Below, in pieces: positions 46,547-61,279 of a stretch of DNA of 64,000 nucleotides; position 1 is the stretch's first letter, and every line of letters begins with the position of its first letter. The notes under the pieces were generated by a model. That model made no database searches, was not told where the DNA came from, and saw only the letters and a list, made by a program, of their open reading frames with translations. The translations under genes and the position numbers were made by a program. Source of the stretch: Chrysomallon squamiferum (lineage: Eukaryota; Mollusca; Gastropoda; Neomphalida; Peltospiridae); contig CM022675.1 in NCBI GenBank assembly GCA_012295275.1, forward strand, positions 12,041,016 to 12,105,015, written 5' to 3'.

Positions 46547-48101
46547 AAACCAATAAAAACCAAATAAAATGCTGAATAGTTATTGCATTAACTTCAGCAT
46601 AGTTTCTTCCTTTATCTTAATGTCAGAATTATTCTTTCAACGATAATTTTATAATTAAGATTCTTACTGTCATAATTTAGTACATCTTAAGCAATCAAAT
46701 TTTTTGTTTGCTTGTTTCCTTATTGAAAAAATTAACATTTAACATATTTTAATATTAATGTTTATGTATGTCAGTTGATCTTTTTTTTTTTTTTGTGCAA
46801 GTTTGTATTCATATAATAATTAGTTAAATTTTACTCTTTGTAGAATGAAGACATAGCCTGGATCCGAAGCAACTTTAAAAAGAGAGAATGTGCTTGTTTT
46901 ATCAAACAGCCAGAGTAAGTTGATGCTAAGATTTATTAATAATCATAAAAATAATTTAAAAAAAAATATATAAAGTAACAATAAATAAAATAAAAAAATA
47001 AAAAAAACTCTCTTCTGGGATTTATTTTATATTAAGATTTAATATTTAAATTTAGATCAGTTATGACTTAATTCCTATCCTAGATTTTCTTTCCTTTTAT
47101 GATGAAGTAGAAACAAAGTATAAAAAGGTTACTTTATAAATTATGTTTAAGAAAATAACCCAAGTCAGCTATTAAACTTTTGTTCTAGAAAGATAAATTA
47201 TTGATGCACCAGTACATATACAGAATATTGACCTTTTAACAAAGGCATTCTTTTTTGTAAAAATAAATAATTAACAAAATAGAAAACCCTTCTTTAGTCC
47301 TTTTGACAGGGTATACTCAATAAAATCTTGATCGAATGGTATCTTATTATTCTGTGTCACATTACTCTAAGTATGAGGATAGGAGTGAAACATAGTAATA
47401 AAGGAGATAAAATTTTCATGGTGAAACTTTATTAAAAACATTTTTGATATTTATTGCACTATAACTGTGACTGGTTTTAAATGACTGGCATTTTCTAAGT
47501 GTTTTTTTAACACTGAAACTATCAGATGCTTTTCAAATAACTCATTTATTTACAGTAATAATGATGCAGATCCACTATGTCAGTGTGGATATCCAAAATC
47601 TGGACATCAGGACAAATTTATAGTGAAGGAAGGTGCGATATGGAAAACAAATGAAAACACCAAAACATATCCAACAGACGCTTTTGGAGAAATTGAATTT
47701 TCTGGCTTAGGTGACAAAGTCTCAAAAGTAAGGGAAAATTTTTGTGTGATGGTGCATGTGCATATTTTTTTTTGTTTATGAGATTGTATATATGTTTGTT
47801 ATTCACATACATATCTGTATCTATAATCAGTGTATCTTTATATGTATCTCTTACAAATCTATATCGATATCAGTGAATCTTCATATGTATCTCATCTAGA
47901 TATCTGTATCTGTATCTGTATCAGTGTACCTTTATGTGTATCTCACAAACATATTTGTATCTCTCTATAATCAATATATCTTTATATGTATCTCTCATAT
48001 ACATATCTGTATCAATGTATCTTTATATGTATATATCTTTGGGTCTCTAATATGTCTATAACTTTGTGCCTAAACATATAGATCCACCTACACCTTTATA
48101 T

Positions 48102-48193
<92 letters not shown>

Positions 48194-48466
48194 ATTATAT
48201 CGTTAAATTTCTGACAAAAAAACAACAACAACAACACTTAAATAATATCTTTTAATTAAAGACTCAGTCGAGAAGGACACGTTATTTAACATTCGCACGT
48301 AGCATTAATCTTGTTCATGTTGTGTGTGTGTGTGTGTGTGTGTGTCTTTGTCTTTACATCTATTTGTTTCTCTACTTTTCTGTGTAATTTAATTATGTAA
48401 AAGGATTCAAATGACTTTATTTTATGCAATCTTGAGTCATTGACACACTCACGCATGCATGCGCAT

Positions 48467-48511
<45 letters not shown>

Positions 48512-49217
48512 AATACTGAGAGATGCACACACAATATGTTGTATACAAATTCAGACATGTTTGGGTATACACAAAACAATATTTTATTCACAACCTAAAA
48601 CATATAATTACATTTTTTTAATGAATATTTTACTACATTATTGATTCTATGTATATTTTTTTTCTTTAATTTAATTTTTTTTTATTATCAGTACATTCGT
48701 GTAGATGTAGACACTGACGTTGAAAAGGTTGTAAAGCTGATGGTTGACAATTGGGGTCTTGTGAAACCTAACTTACTCATTTCTGTGACTGGTGGCGCTC
48801 AGACCTTTCACTTGAAAACTAGACTGAAAGATGCTTTCAAACGAGGTCTCATGAAAGCTGCCCTCAGCACAGGTAAGCTAATTTTTACCTGTGTTATTTT
48901 TAAACAGTCATTCAGACTCACATATCTCTGTCTATATCTGTGTATCTTCAAATGTGTCTGTCACATAATATCCCTCATTTAATATCAAAACAGTTACTGA
49001 TTCAAAGCAATTTTCTGTCTGAGTGCTGTGTGAAAGAAGGATACAACTGGCATCAGGCAAATTCATCTTCATATGTTTTACAGAAAAAAAACCTAAATTT
49101 AATCACTAATATAAACCAAAAGCATTATTAAGATTTAGGAATCTGTATACAGATAACTAAAAAAAAAAAAAAAGTAGAAACAGTTTCATCTTTCTACAAT
49201 AAAAAAAATTATCTTCC

Positions 49218-49288
<71 letters not shown>

Positions 49289-52200
49289 AATAAAATAAAA
49301 TAAATAAATAAATAAATATAACAAAAACAAAATGTGAAAACAAAAACAAACTAACAAGCCAGCCATCGAGAACTTCTTTGTAATTTCTTGGTTGTAAATT
49401 TTGGACAAATTTAAAAAACAAAAATACCTTATATTTCTAGAACTTCTTCTTATTAAATTTATAATAAATATTTAGAAATATTTGACACTTCCAAAACTTC
49501 TTCTTAGACCCACATCTGCTTGTAAATTTTTTTTTAATAAATATTAAAAAATATCTGACACTTCCAGGAGCCTGGATAATTACTGGAGGAACAAACGCTG
49601 GAGTGATGAAACATGTAGGTGAAGCAGTTCGGGATTTCGGTCTGACTGCAAACAAACAGGGTCAAGTCATTGCCATTGGCATAGCACCATGGGGTTGCAT
49701 TGATAAAAGACAAGAACTTGTTGACACAAAAGTGAGTAAATATGTTCAGTTATTTTGCTTTATGCATGCTTCTCAAATGGAATAAATTTGCAGAGAATCA
49801 TGGAGCTGCTTTCAGAACAGAACAGAACTGAAGTAAATTCATATGTTATTTTCTTTCATGCATGGGCATCTTAAATGAAATCATAGCTTTGACAACAGAA
49901 GAGAACTCATAGATGTAAACATTCAATGGACTGCTCATTTTTGACAGCAGAAAAGAATAATTTTATATGAGTATTCTGATGGAGTATATATATATGTCAG
50001 TGGTCTCCCCATCATTTGTGAAAGGGATGGTGGGAATCGGTGTAATTGGTGCAAGTAATACAAAGGGATGATACAGAAAATGTTCAGTGTATAACTACTT
50101 TGAACAATGTTCAAATTACTTGTTTGTTTAAAATACTCCTATAAATAATAGCAAGTTTATTTTATTTGCATTTAAATAAATTCAGAGTGTCTGTTTTATT
50201 TATTATACAAAAAGAAGTTCACAAAATAAAAGGGTGGCAGATACTGCTGCCATGGTGACGAATGGCAGGCGAACTTGTAAGCTGTGAAAAAAATTAATAA
50301 ATGGAAGAAGAAACAATTTATATAAACACTGAGGAATGAATTGATCTTAATCACCGTCATATCTCAGTCGAAATCTTCACAAATAAAATAATTAATACCC
50401 GTTATCTACTTGATATGTTTTCTATAAAAGTGCAGTGTTTATGATTATTTTCCTAAAATATCTGATAATGCAATTTATGTTAAAAAAAAAGGGACACATA
50501 TACATGCAAGCATAAATATCTGCATTCACACCCTCACATACTTATATTCTTGTTATATTTTTCAGGGAAAGTGGCCTGCCAGTTACAAAATAACAAAGCA
50601 GGCAACCAAGAAAGAATGTTTTCTTGATCCTAACCACTCACATTTTATTTTGATTGACAATGGAACACAACATAAATTTGCTGTGGAAATTCCTTTCAGG
50701 CCAAACTGGAGAGTACAATAGCAAATATGAAAACTGATACAGGACAAGGTAAATATATTTTATATTCACTATGAAAGAAAATAATAAACTTTAATCAATA
50801 TTAGCAGGATAATCATAATCTGTGACCATAACTAGTTGCTAAGATTTTAAAGTAATCGTATTTGTAATATAACCCCTATTAGAGTGAGAGTCTTTTGCAC
50901 AAACAATTTTGCTTGTATTACATTACCAATAATTTTATTAAGACTTCATTTACATGAATAATACAATTCCTCCCAGATGCTGTCAGGGTTCCAGTGTGTA
51001 TGCTGGTTCTTGAAGGGGGACCTGGGACTCTGGAAACCTGCTGTAGTGCCATTGAGAAAGGAACTCCTGCTGTCATCATTAAGGTACTGTTCAATTTGTA
51101 TACTGAATTTGAACAATATATCATCTTTAATAATCTTTAGTTATATGTTTATGGGTGCATCCACTGCAAAATAACATACACTGAGTAATGAAAATCAGTT
51201 ATGTTTCCCTTAATGCCCCATTTGACCACTGAAATGTAAGCAAGGTCATGGTTGGGTGAGCAGAAGAAAAGAGATGCCATCCTATTTTCAGTTATAACTT
51301 TTTTTTTTAATTTTTAGCTGTTTTCTTGCAGTATTTACTGTTTCTGTATCTGTATGAAGAATGTAAAATTTAATAGTGTAGGATTGTTTGTTACTGAAAT
51401 TTTTAATTCCATGTATTATGTTACCAGCTCAGTTTGTGACTAAACATTAATGTTGCAAACTTGAATAATGGTAAATATTATTACGTATAAAATAGGAAGT
51501 TATCCTTGCATGGTGTCATTTTATTATGGTCACTATTCCTGTCTCTGTTACAATGTTTAAATGTTTATCTTTTTTAACAGAACATTTTATTGTGTAATAA
51601 ATACTGTAATTTGTCTAGTAAATTTGTCTATAGATTGGTAACTGTCACAAAATTGATTTGTAACCAAATGGGAATACGTAACAAAAATTACTTGTAACAA
51701 AGCATTGTTAATGAAAGGGTGGTGAAATGTCTGGTAACAAAAGTGTTTTATAACAAAATTGGCCCGTAACAAAATGTCCCATACTCAATTTTCAGGGATC
51801 AGGCAGAGCTGCAGACATCTTGGCTTATGCTTATCAGAACTCAAAAGAAGAGGAAGTTGAAAAGTGTGACAAAGAAGGAAGAATTCAGAAACAGTAAGTA
51901 TATCTTTTTTAAAGTGTAGCTTATTGTGTTGTTTCTTTACTAGTTTCTTTGTTACATTTTTTTTTTTTTTTTTTTTTTTGTAACAGCAACCAAACTTTGT
52001 TAATAATAAAATATATAATTAAGTAGAAATATTTTGAATGTGTGCATGTGTGTGTGTTTATGTGCAAACTCCAAACTTTGTTAATAATAAACTGTTGTAA
52101 ATGACTTTCTAAAATTTTATTATTTATTACTGATTTTCTTGCTATTATTTTTATCATCATCATTTATTTATTTTATATCAGTGCTGTTTTCTTTGTTTGT

Positions 52201-52749
52201 TTTTTTTTATTTTTTTTTTTTAAAATAATTTTACTAAGACAAAACAAGGACCTAAAAAAACTTATCCAAAATTTAAATTTAATAAATTTCAAAAAATTAC
52301 ATTTCAGAACTCAGACTGTTATTGATGCTGCTCTGGAAATCGAGATTACAGAGAGGGTGAAGGCTGAATTCACTGACTATGATCTCACTCAGAGGGTGGG
52401 CTGGGTTCGTCAGTGTCTTCAAAACCGAGACCTCCTGACAGTGTTTGAACTGGACTCTAGAAACTCAGCCAGTGATGTAGACATGGCAATCCTGAAAGCT
52501 CTTTTGAAAGGTGAATTGATTGTCTCAGTGTAAGACAAGAGTCTGTAGTAGTGATGTGTTGTCATTTTCAGTTTGTCTGAATCAGTGTTTTACTTTGTGA
52601 GAGATGTCGTGTGATTTAAAATATATATAATTTGGAATGATTATGGGATGATATTAGGTAGTTATCATATATTTTATTCTTTTTGACGTTTGTGTATCTT
52701 TTAAGATATGCCTGTGTTCATTTGTTGTTTGTTTTTTTAAAATTTATAT

Positions 52750-52780
<31 letters not shown>

Positions 52781-55700
52781 TATATATTTTATTTATTTAT
52801 TTATTTTTATTTTTATTTTTTATATAATTTTTCAAAATATATTTTTAGTTATTATTTATTATTATTGTAATTCCAAGTATTATTTTTTTTTATTTTCATA
52901 ACATATATCTTTGTGTGTGTGTGTGTGTATGAGTATATATGTATCTGTTAATGCTTTAAACATAATTTACAAAATGTTGTTTAATAAATCGTGTCTGATT
53001 TATTGCTCAGCTAACAAACATGAAGTAATGGATCAGCTTAAACTGGCGTTGGCCTGGAACAGAATTGACATAGCTAAGAGTGACATTTTCACAGATGAGC
53101 GACTCTGGCCGGTAAGATCTACATTAACAGTCCTTTTAATTAATTCTGATTAGCAGGCATCTTAATGTTATTGCCTTTATATAAATACGAAATGAGATTT
53201 GTTGTTTGAAAATGTAGATGTAAATTTTAATAATCTCTGTCTTTCTGAGTGTTTGTGTGTGTCTCTGTGTGTGTGTGTGTGGGTGTGTGTATTCAAAAAA
53301 TATCTTATCGTTTTGTCTGAAGTCCAAAAGATTTGAAAATCTCTCCATAAATATGAAGAAGAATGTTACCCATCAGTTGATATTCAATAAATATGTTAAA
53401 CTGAAGATGTCTGTGTTAGTATGAAGTATAATAATGTCTGCATGTGATCAACTGAAGATATCTGCATTAGCAAGAATTAAAATAGTGCATTAAATAGCTG
53501 ATTTCATTCTGAGATTTTACATTTTGGCTCATATTTCATCTCTGTATTACTGACTGGTTACACTGGATGTGTTTTGTTGCTGATTTCAGGCTGGATCTCT
53601 TGATGATGTGATGCTGTCTGCCATTCAGTTAAACCGATCTGATTTTGTCGATCTCTTTCTTGATCATGGTGTCAACATCAAGGACTTCCTCACTCCAAGG
53701 AGACTTTTCAGTCTTTACAACAATGTAACAGTTTACTTATTATTATTATTTTTAAAATTTATTTACTCAGATCTTAAATTCTTTTTATTAAAATATTAAC
53801 TTAAAATAAAAAAAAAAAAAAAAAATACTTTGGATACCTGTGGCATACTGATACTATATATATGTATGTTACAAAGTAAAACAAACTTTAAGTAATAAGC
53901 TTTACTGGATGTTATTAGTTATTATGTTATCTCTTTGTTTTAATGTAATTTTACATGTTATAACACTCTGTTTTTATTTCAGATAAATCAGAATTCTGTT
54001 CAGTATTCATTACTGTCCAAAATAAAAGCTCAAAAGGTAAGCAGTTCCTTAAAAAAAACAATGTCCCCTATTTGCTTAGATACTAAGAATCACAGTGACC
54101 TTTTCTCAAAATATTTTAAGGTCATTTTGTAATTTTTAAGGGTCATTCTTAGTCAGCTGAGCAAACTTGTTCTTCAGTGGCTGCAGACCCAATGGAAAGT
54201 TGTGCATCATTGTATGTAATGGGTAACACTGCATATTTTATCTTCATAAAATCAAACAGAAAACCAATAATGTTTTCATTTGCAGCAGTTAAAACAACTT
54301 TAAAAAAAAAAAAAAAAAAAAAATATCCAGTGTTCTTATTCAAGATATTTCAGCCTTTCAGTTCATATAACATTTTATATCAGTGTTAATACTTACACTA
54401 ATATATAATTATATACATTTTAAATTGGTGAATTAAGAAATATTTGTGTTATGTATGTATGTTTATTTAAGTCAGTACATATCTGAGGTTAGTACCCAAC
54501 TATTTCATTGTTAGGCTTATTTAATAAGCTTTTAATCATTTGCAGTATTTACCTAACAATTACAGGAAGTTTCCAGCTTTTTTATTGGTTTGTTAATAGA
54601 ATTTGACTTATGTTATTTAATGGAAATTTGCTGATTTGTAAAAGTGAAAAAAAATTATACTAATAACGTGCTGATACTTAACAGAATTTATTTACAATGT
54701 ATTAATAAATTAGAAAGATAAAAAAAACACATAAAAACGAAAAAGTGAAAAATTATATTTTTTTTTACAATTTATAATTAAGCAGTTGGTTAGTAAACTA
54801 GTTAAAAACATTTTAAACAATTAATAATAATAATAATAAAAATTTTAAGCAACGTTAAAACAAATTTAAAAATTAATAATAACAACTTAATTAAAAGCAT
54901 TATACATTTTTATTTTTACAGAGAAAACGAACAATCAAAGTTAGTTTTGGTTATATTTTCTTGGTGTAATTATAGATGTATTTAAAAATGTTTGTAGCAA
55001 TAGCAATAATCACTTTTTATATATATATATATATACTAATCCTACTTTTCTCATTACTAATTGTTGTAAGACTGTATGTATGTGATGCATTAAGACAGAC
55101 CAAAAGTCCACAAAAATCTGGACATGAGAGATTTAATAATCATTACATTTCAAAAGTTTATTTTATTTTAATTTTTGGATAAGTTAAGTGGATATGATAG
55201 GTTTTAAAGTTGGCATAAAAATGGGATTTCACTGTTTGCATAACTTATGTGGATGTTTAAAAAAGACTAATATAGAATAAAAAATATTTTTATTTGCAGA
55301 TACTTTATGAAGATGAGAAAGTTTATCAATAAATAAATGTTTTATATTTTAAAATGACTTCAATATTTTTGAATGCATATTTTGGCAAATCACTTATTTA
55401 CATTTTCTCTAAAATATAAATGATTTTATTAAAGTTTCTATAATATTTACATAAAATGTTTTATTAACAGAACTTTTGTATAATTGTGTGTGTGGCTGTG
55501 TGTGTATATGTTGGTGTAACTGATTGTGCACATTAGCGTATACACACAGATGTATGCACACAGATGTATCTTGCAAACTGTAATAATAACTGAATGTTGC
55601 ATTTTGGAGTGACTTTATGCATTCACAAATGGGTTTCTTTAATCAACTGAAATAACAAACAAAATATTATATCTGGAAAAATAAAATAATAATTATTAAC

Positions 55701-57886
55701 AAAACATTAAATTTTTCTTTTTTTTCTTCTTTGCTTCACTCAGTAAATAAATAATAAATGTCATTGTTTCCATTTTAGCACAGTTCACATTTTGCTGGAA
55801 GTTGCCAAAAACACACATACATGCAAACATACATTGAAAAAAAAAAAAAAATAATAATAATAAAAAAATAACATTGTAATTGACAAAGATCATTATTATT
55901 GCATAATCACTTTATCAGTTTTTTTATTATAAATATGTCTCACATTCTCCAGTAGGTTCATATTCACTCATATGGTTTAAATTTGGGTTTTTTGCTTTTA
56001 GAGGCAAACATTTTGTAAAAAATTGTTGTAGTGAGTTTACTGTAGATTAGAGGTATCCAATCACCAGTTCATCCTGCATGTTATTGTTTTGCAAATCATC
56101 GACTCAAAAAAATATAGGCCAGCTATGTTAAGCCTGTCATAGTTAACAGTAATATTTAAGCTGTAATAATAATAATAATATATTTCTCTAATACTAGAAA
56201 TTTCAGTAAAACTAACTTGTTAATTAGAATCTATAATTTCTTTTCAGTTCATTGTCAATAACCATGTATAATGAGAAAATTTCTTCATCTTGTTTCTTTC
56301 GTCTATTTTTTTCAAAATCCATTTAATCAAAAAACAAAACAAAAAATATGAAGTAATATAATTCTGTAAGAAATAACTGTCAGTGATTTATTTTAGGTTC
56401 AGATAAATAATAAGTACTTCTTTGCCTTGATTGTGAAGTTAAATTAAATGTAGATATTTGAATAGAGAAATTAGCATGAATATATTTATTATCTTTTCAC
56501 ATGCTGATTTTGAATTCTTATTTGAACACATTTTTAAATTAATCTAAGAATTAAATATGTTTTGACTATAATTATTTCATTTTCTTTTATTTTAAATCTG
56601 TTTATTTATTTATTTTATAATCAGTAAGCTTGTTAGGTTTCAGTGAAATATTTATTCAATCAATGATTTATTTTAATTTATTTTAATTTTAATTTTATTA
56701 TTCTTTTAAACATTAGAAATGTTTACACCATAATGAAATATATTTTACATGAAATTTTTCTTGCCATATTTTGATTATTATTTTCATTTTTATAACATTA
56801 CTGAATTTAATTTTAAATTTTCAGTTTAACTGTATTTAACTGGATTTATCCTTTGATTATTAAAATATTATCAATCTTATTTTTATTTTTTTATTATATT
56901 TTTAAAATCAGAATCGTGCAAATTTCAATCTGGAGGACATTGGCTTGTTGATTCAGGATCTTCTGGGTGACTACTACCAGCCTTACTACCTGACTGATAA
57001 AAAATACAGATACCTCAATGTTGACGACATACTTGACAATACTACAATAAATCGAGAAAGAAGCATAAGAGAAGGTTTGATGGGTGCAGCAATAATGATG
57101 GGAAACACTGGAAACACTATCATTGGTAAGATATGGAACAGAAATTAGCCATTAAGATGATATTGAATAATGTTTGTTATTTGACTCTTGAAAGATTCCC
57201 TGTAGATAATGAAAATAAAGCAGTCTGTTAAGAATGTTGAATCATTTTTTTAATTGTTACTTTGGTAAAACACTAATGATGATGATAATAACAGTACAAC
57301 CAAAACAATAAAAACAAAAAATAAATTTGCAAATCATCAACTAAAATAAAACTAAATATACTACGTAATTTTTATGTATATTCTAAATTGTTTGTTTTCA
57401 GATCCAAAGCTTGTTGCCGATTCCACAGATTTCTTTCACCGACCAGCACAGGAACTTTTCATCTGGGCAGTTCTTCTTAACAGACAAAGTTTGGCAAAAC
57501 TGTTTTGGAGAGAAGGCAATGTAAGGATTAAAAAAAAAAATCAACTTTTTGTTTAATTAAGGACTTAAGAAATGCAGTGTATTCGTGGATGGATTCATGT
57601 TGTATTATTCTTTCTGTTTCTCTGATTCTATTTGTCTGTCTGTCTCTATATCTTTTTCTCTGTAGCTGTCTGTCTGTCTGTCTCACTGACTCTATCTTTC
57701 TCTCTCTGTCTCACTTTCTATGTCAGTCTTTGTCTCTTTCTTCCTTTTTACTTAATCCATATTTAATACACACTCTTTCTCTCTGTTATTCTGAATCCAT
57801 ATTTAACTCTCTCTCTCTCTCTCTCTGCCCCTCATGGATGTATTCATATTGTATTATTCTGTCTAATGGTTTCTCTCAGTCTGTTT

Positions 57887-57920
<34 letters not shown>

Positions 57921-57977
57921 CCTCATGGATGTATTCATATTGTATTATTCTGTCTAATGGTTTCTCTCAGTCTGTTT

Positions 57978-58039
<62 letters not shown>

Positions 58040-58121
58040 CCTCATGGATGTATTCATATTGTATTATTCTGTCTAATGGTTTCTCTCCGTCTGTTTGTCA
58101 TCTCTCTCTCTCTCTCTCTCT

Positions 58122-58184
<63 letters not shown>

Positions 58185-58851
58185 ACTGTCACTAACTCTG
58201 TTTCTCTGATTCATTTAATATATTCAACACGCACATTTTCAGGAACAAATTGCAGGGGCTCTGGTGGCCAATGCTTTGTTGAACGCCCTCAAAACACACA
58301 CTGACGACGCAGAACAAATTAACAGTTTTACCAAAGATGCAGAGTAAGTATTTTACTCAGTCATTATTCTTTTATCTCTTTAATTTCCCCACAAACATGA
58401 AGAAACACTGGTTTTACCTTTTCATCCCCTCAGAGAATCAAATCATTTCGCTGTGCAGAGATGCAATGGAAATTTAATATGTTGTAATTAAATTGTTTAA
58501 TGTAATGTGAAATATTGTAATTGAAATATTCTTGTGAAACTTCAAGTTACAGAAATAATGGGCACATTTATTGATTGTTACAGTTCTTTGATAAAATAAA
58601 TTTATACCTCTTCTGAATCTACCACGAGTTGAATGATTCATAAAAACACTATAGTAATTACTAAAGTCAGTGTCATAATCATCCTCAGCAGGGGCTTTAT
58701 TGTCTTATTATTATTATTATTATTATTACTATTACTATTACTATTTATTATTACTATTATTATTATTATTATTCTTTTATGTACTATTATTAATATTTGT
58801 ATTATTATTATTTAATCTTTTTTGACATTATTAGTTTTGTTTATCATCATC

Positions 58852-58883
<32 letters not shown>

Positions 58884-58950
58884 TACTATTATTATTATTA
58901 TTATTATTATTATTATCATTTATTATTATTATTATTATTCTTTTATGTAC

Positions 58951-58982
<32 letters not shown>

Positions 58983-59005
58983 TTTTATGTACTATTATTA
59001 ATATT

Positions 59006-59036
<31 letters not shown>

Positions 59037-60318
59037 TATTATTACTGTATATTTCAGAGAATTTGAGAAACTCGCTATAGGCATTCTCAACAGCTGTAAC
59101 AACAGTGACGAGAAGCGAACCCGAGAACTGTTGATTCGAGAACTGAGTAACTGGGGCGACACAACCTCCGTACTAATTGCTGTACAAGCCGACAACAAAC
59201 GATTTGTCTCACAAACTGCTTGTCAGAACCTCCTCAACAACATCTGGATGGGACAGCTGTCACATGACAACAATATGCTGGGTGTTAGTAAATTTAATAA
59301 TTGTCATTGTAGGTTTACCTGTAATGAAAGCGAAAGGGAAATGCTGTTGTTAGTTTAATAGTAATTTGCTGGATAATTTAAAAATAATGTTTTGGTTTCT
59401 TTGTTTATTTTTGTTTTTGTATATTTATAATAATTTTTTGGTTTCTTTGTTTATTTTTGTTTTTGTATATTTATTATTTTTTGTTGGTTTATTATTGTTA
59501 TTATTGTTATCTTCATTATTATTATTTTATATACTGTTACTAGTATTGGTATTATTATTTATGTTTTCAAATATTTTTAGTTCTATTATAATTGTTATTA
59601 TTATCATTATTATTACAATCATATATTATTGTTGTTGTTGTTGTTGTTGTTGTTATTATTATAATCATATATTATTATTGTTGTTGTTGTTGTTGTTGTT
59701 GTTATTATAATTATAATCATATATTATTATTATAAAAACCATATTATGTGTTTTGTTTCAGCTGCTGTCCAGTATAATATTTCCACCAATGATTTTTCTG
59801 GTTATCAAATTTCGTGATGAAGAAAAAGCTAAACATGAAGCACTTATTCATAGTTCAGAGCAACCCAAGGCCACAAACAAGGTAATATTTTTTATATTAA
59901 GTAATTTTTTTACTATTAAAATGATTAAACTTACAGAACTTACAGAACTATTAGTTTAAATGAAATTTGCAATATTATTGTTCTTTTAAAATTAATAAAT
60001 ATCCCGAAAATTTGCTATATTATTATTTTAATTTTAATAACTTATCCTGAAAATATTCATAAAACAAAGATTCGTAATCTGTTATGGCTTAGTGTAATAT
60101 AAAAAAAAATTAATTGAATAATAAATATGAAATATTAGATTTCTGTAATTTACAAAAAAAAGAAAGAAAAAGGAATACTACTACTACTACTACTACTACT
60201 AATAATAATAATAATAATAAATGAATAAAATATACATTTGTAAGATATAAAAGATTGGAATTTCTATAATTTTAAATTAATTATATATTAAATTTTTTTT
60301 TTTTTAAATAAATTAGTA

Positions 60319-60350
<32 letters not shown>

Positions 60351-60879
60351 AAATAATAGAAACATTTTTTACTGAGTTGTTTGATTTACCATTGAGATAT
60401 TTTTTCCCATAAAAATATTTCTCTTTACAGTATGTGAACTGCATAACAGTTACTGAATGTTAAATTTTTTTTCAAATTGTTTTTTTCAAGCCATCCAGTG
60501 CTCGTTCAGTTAGACCAGAAATGATGAAAGAAGAGATGAAGGCTAGCATCATGGAGTTAGTGCTTTTCTTATCAACTTCTTGATTTAGTCATTTCATGGT
60601 TTACCAGTATAGAAAACAATAAAATATATAACTAGTTCATATATGTATGTGTGATGTGTTTGTGTGTGTGTCTGGTGCTATGTGTGTGCGTGAGTGTGGT
60701 ATAGTTTTGTTTAAATCCCAGGTCTTCAACTTTGTTATTATTTTATTCCTTAACTATAAATGATTATGATTACTATTTCATTTTTGTTTATAAAAACAGA
60801 AATTGATTCAACCATCACTTAATGTTAGCAACATTATTTGAGTGAATGTTTTCAAAAAGATAATTTTTAAATTTTTAAA

Positions 60880-60929
<50 letters not shown>

Positions 60930-61197
60930 TGTTTTGTTAATTTATCCTGATGAAATTTTAAAAGAGCATTTTTGAAATGATGACTTTAATATATTTTATA
61001 TGAAATTTTTTCAGAAAGGAAACAAAAAACAAAACCTGTATTAAGAAAAAATTTTCACCTGTGGAAAAACTGAAGTTATTCTACACAGCACCAATCATCA
61101 TATTTTACCTCAATGTGGTAAGAAATATTTTATTTACATTAAATAAATATTATTGAATTGATTTATATTATATACTATTATTATTATTATTTATTTA

Positions 61198-61279
<82 letters not shown>

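Larger units (their letters stand above)
42562..57120 (+). repeat. Segmental duplication, right copy (B)
   Basis: This is the direct copy of 20907-38202. Relative to copy A it lacks 2536 bp containing SLC17 exons 7-9 and has one rather than 25 units of the 35-bp minisatellite. It carries extra segments near 48180-48320, 54169-54392, 55850-56000 and 56445-56540. Beyond exon 13 (57125), the copies can no longer be compared because of the gap in copy A. Confidence 0.92.

Noticed and set aside
57577-58304. Overlapping Ser-Leu-rich open frames
   Set aside because: They translate a compound CT minisatellite inside TRPM-B intron 14; the true exon 15 begins at 58243.
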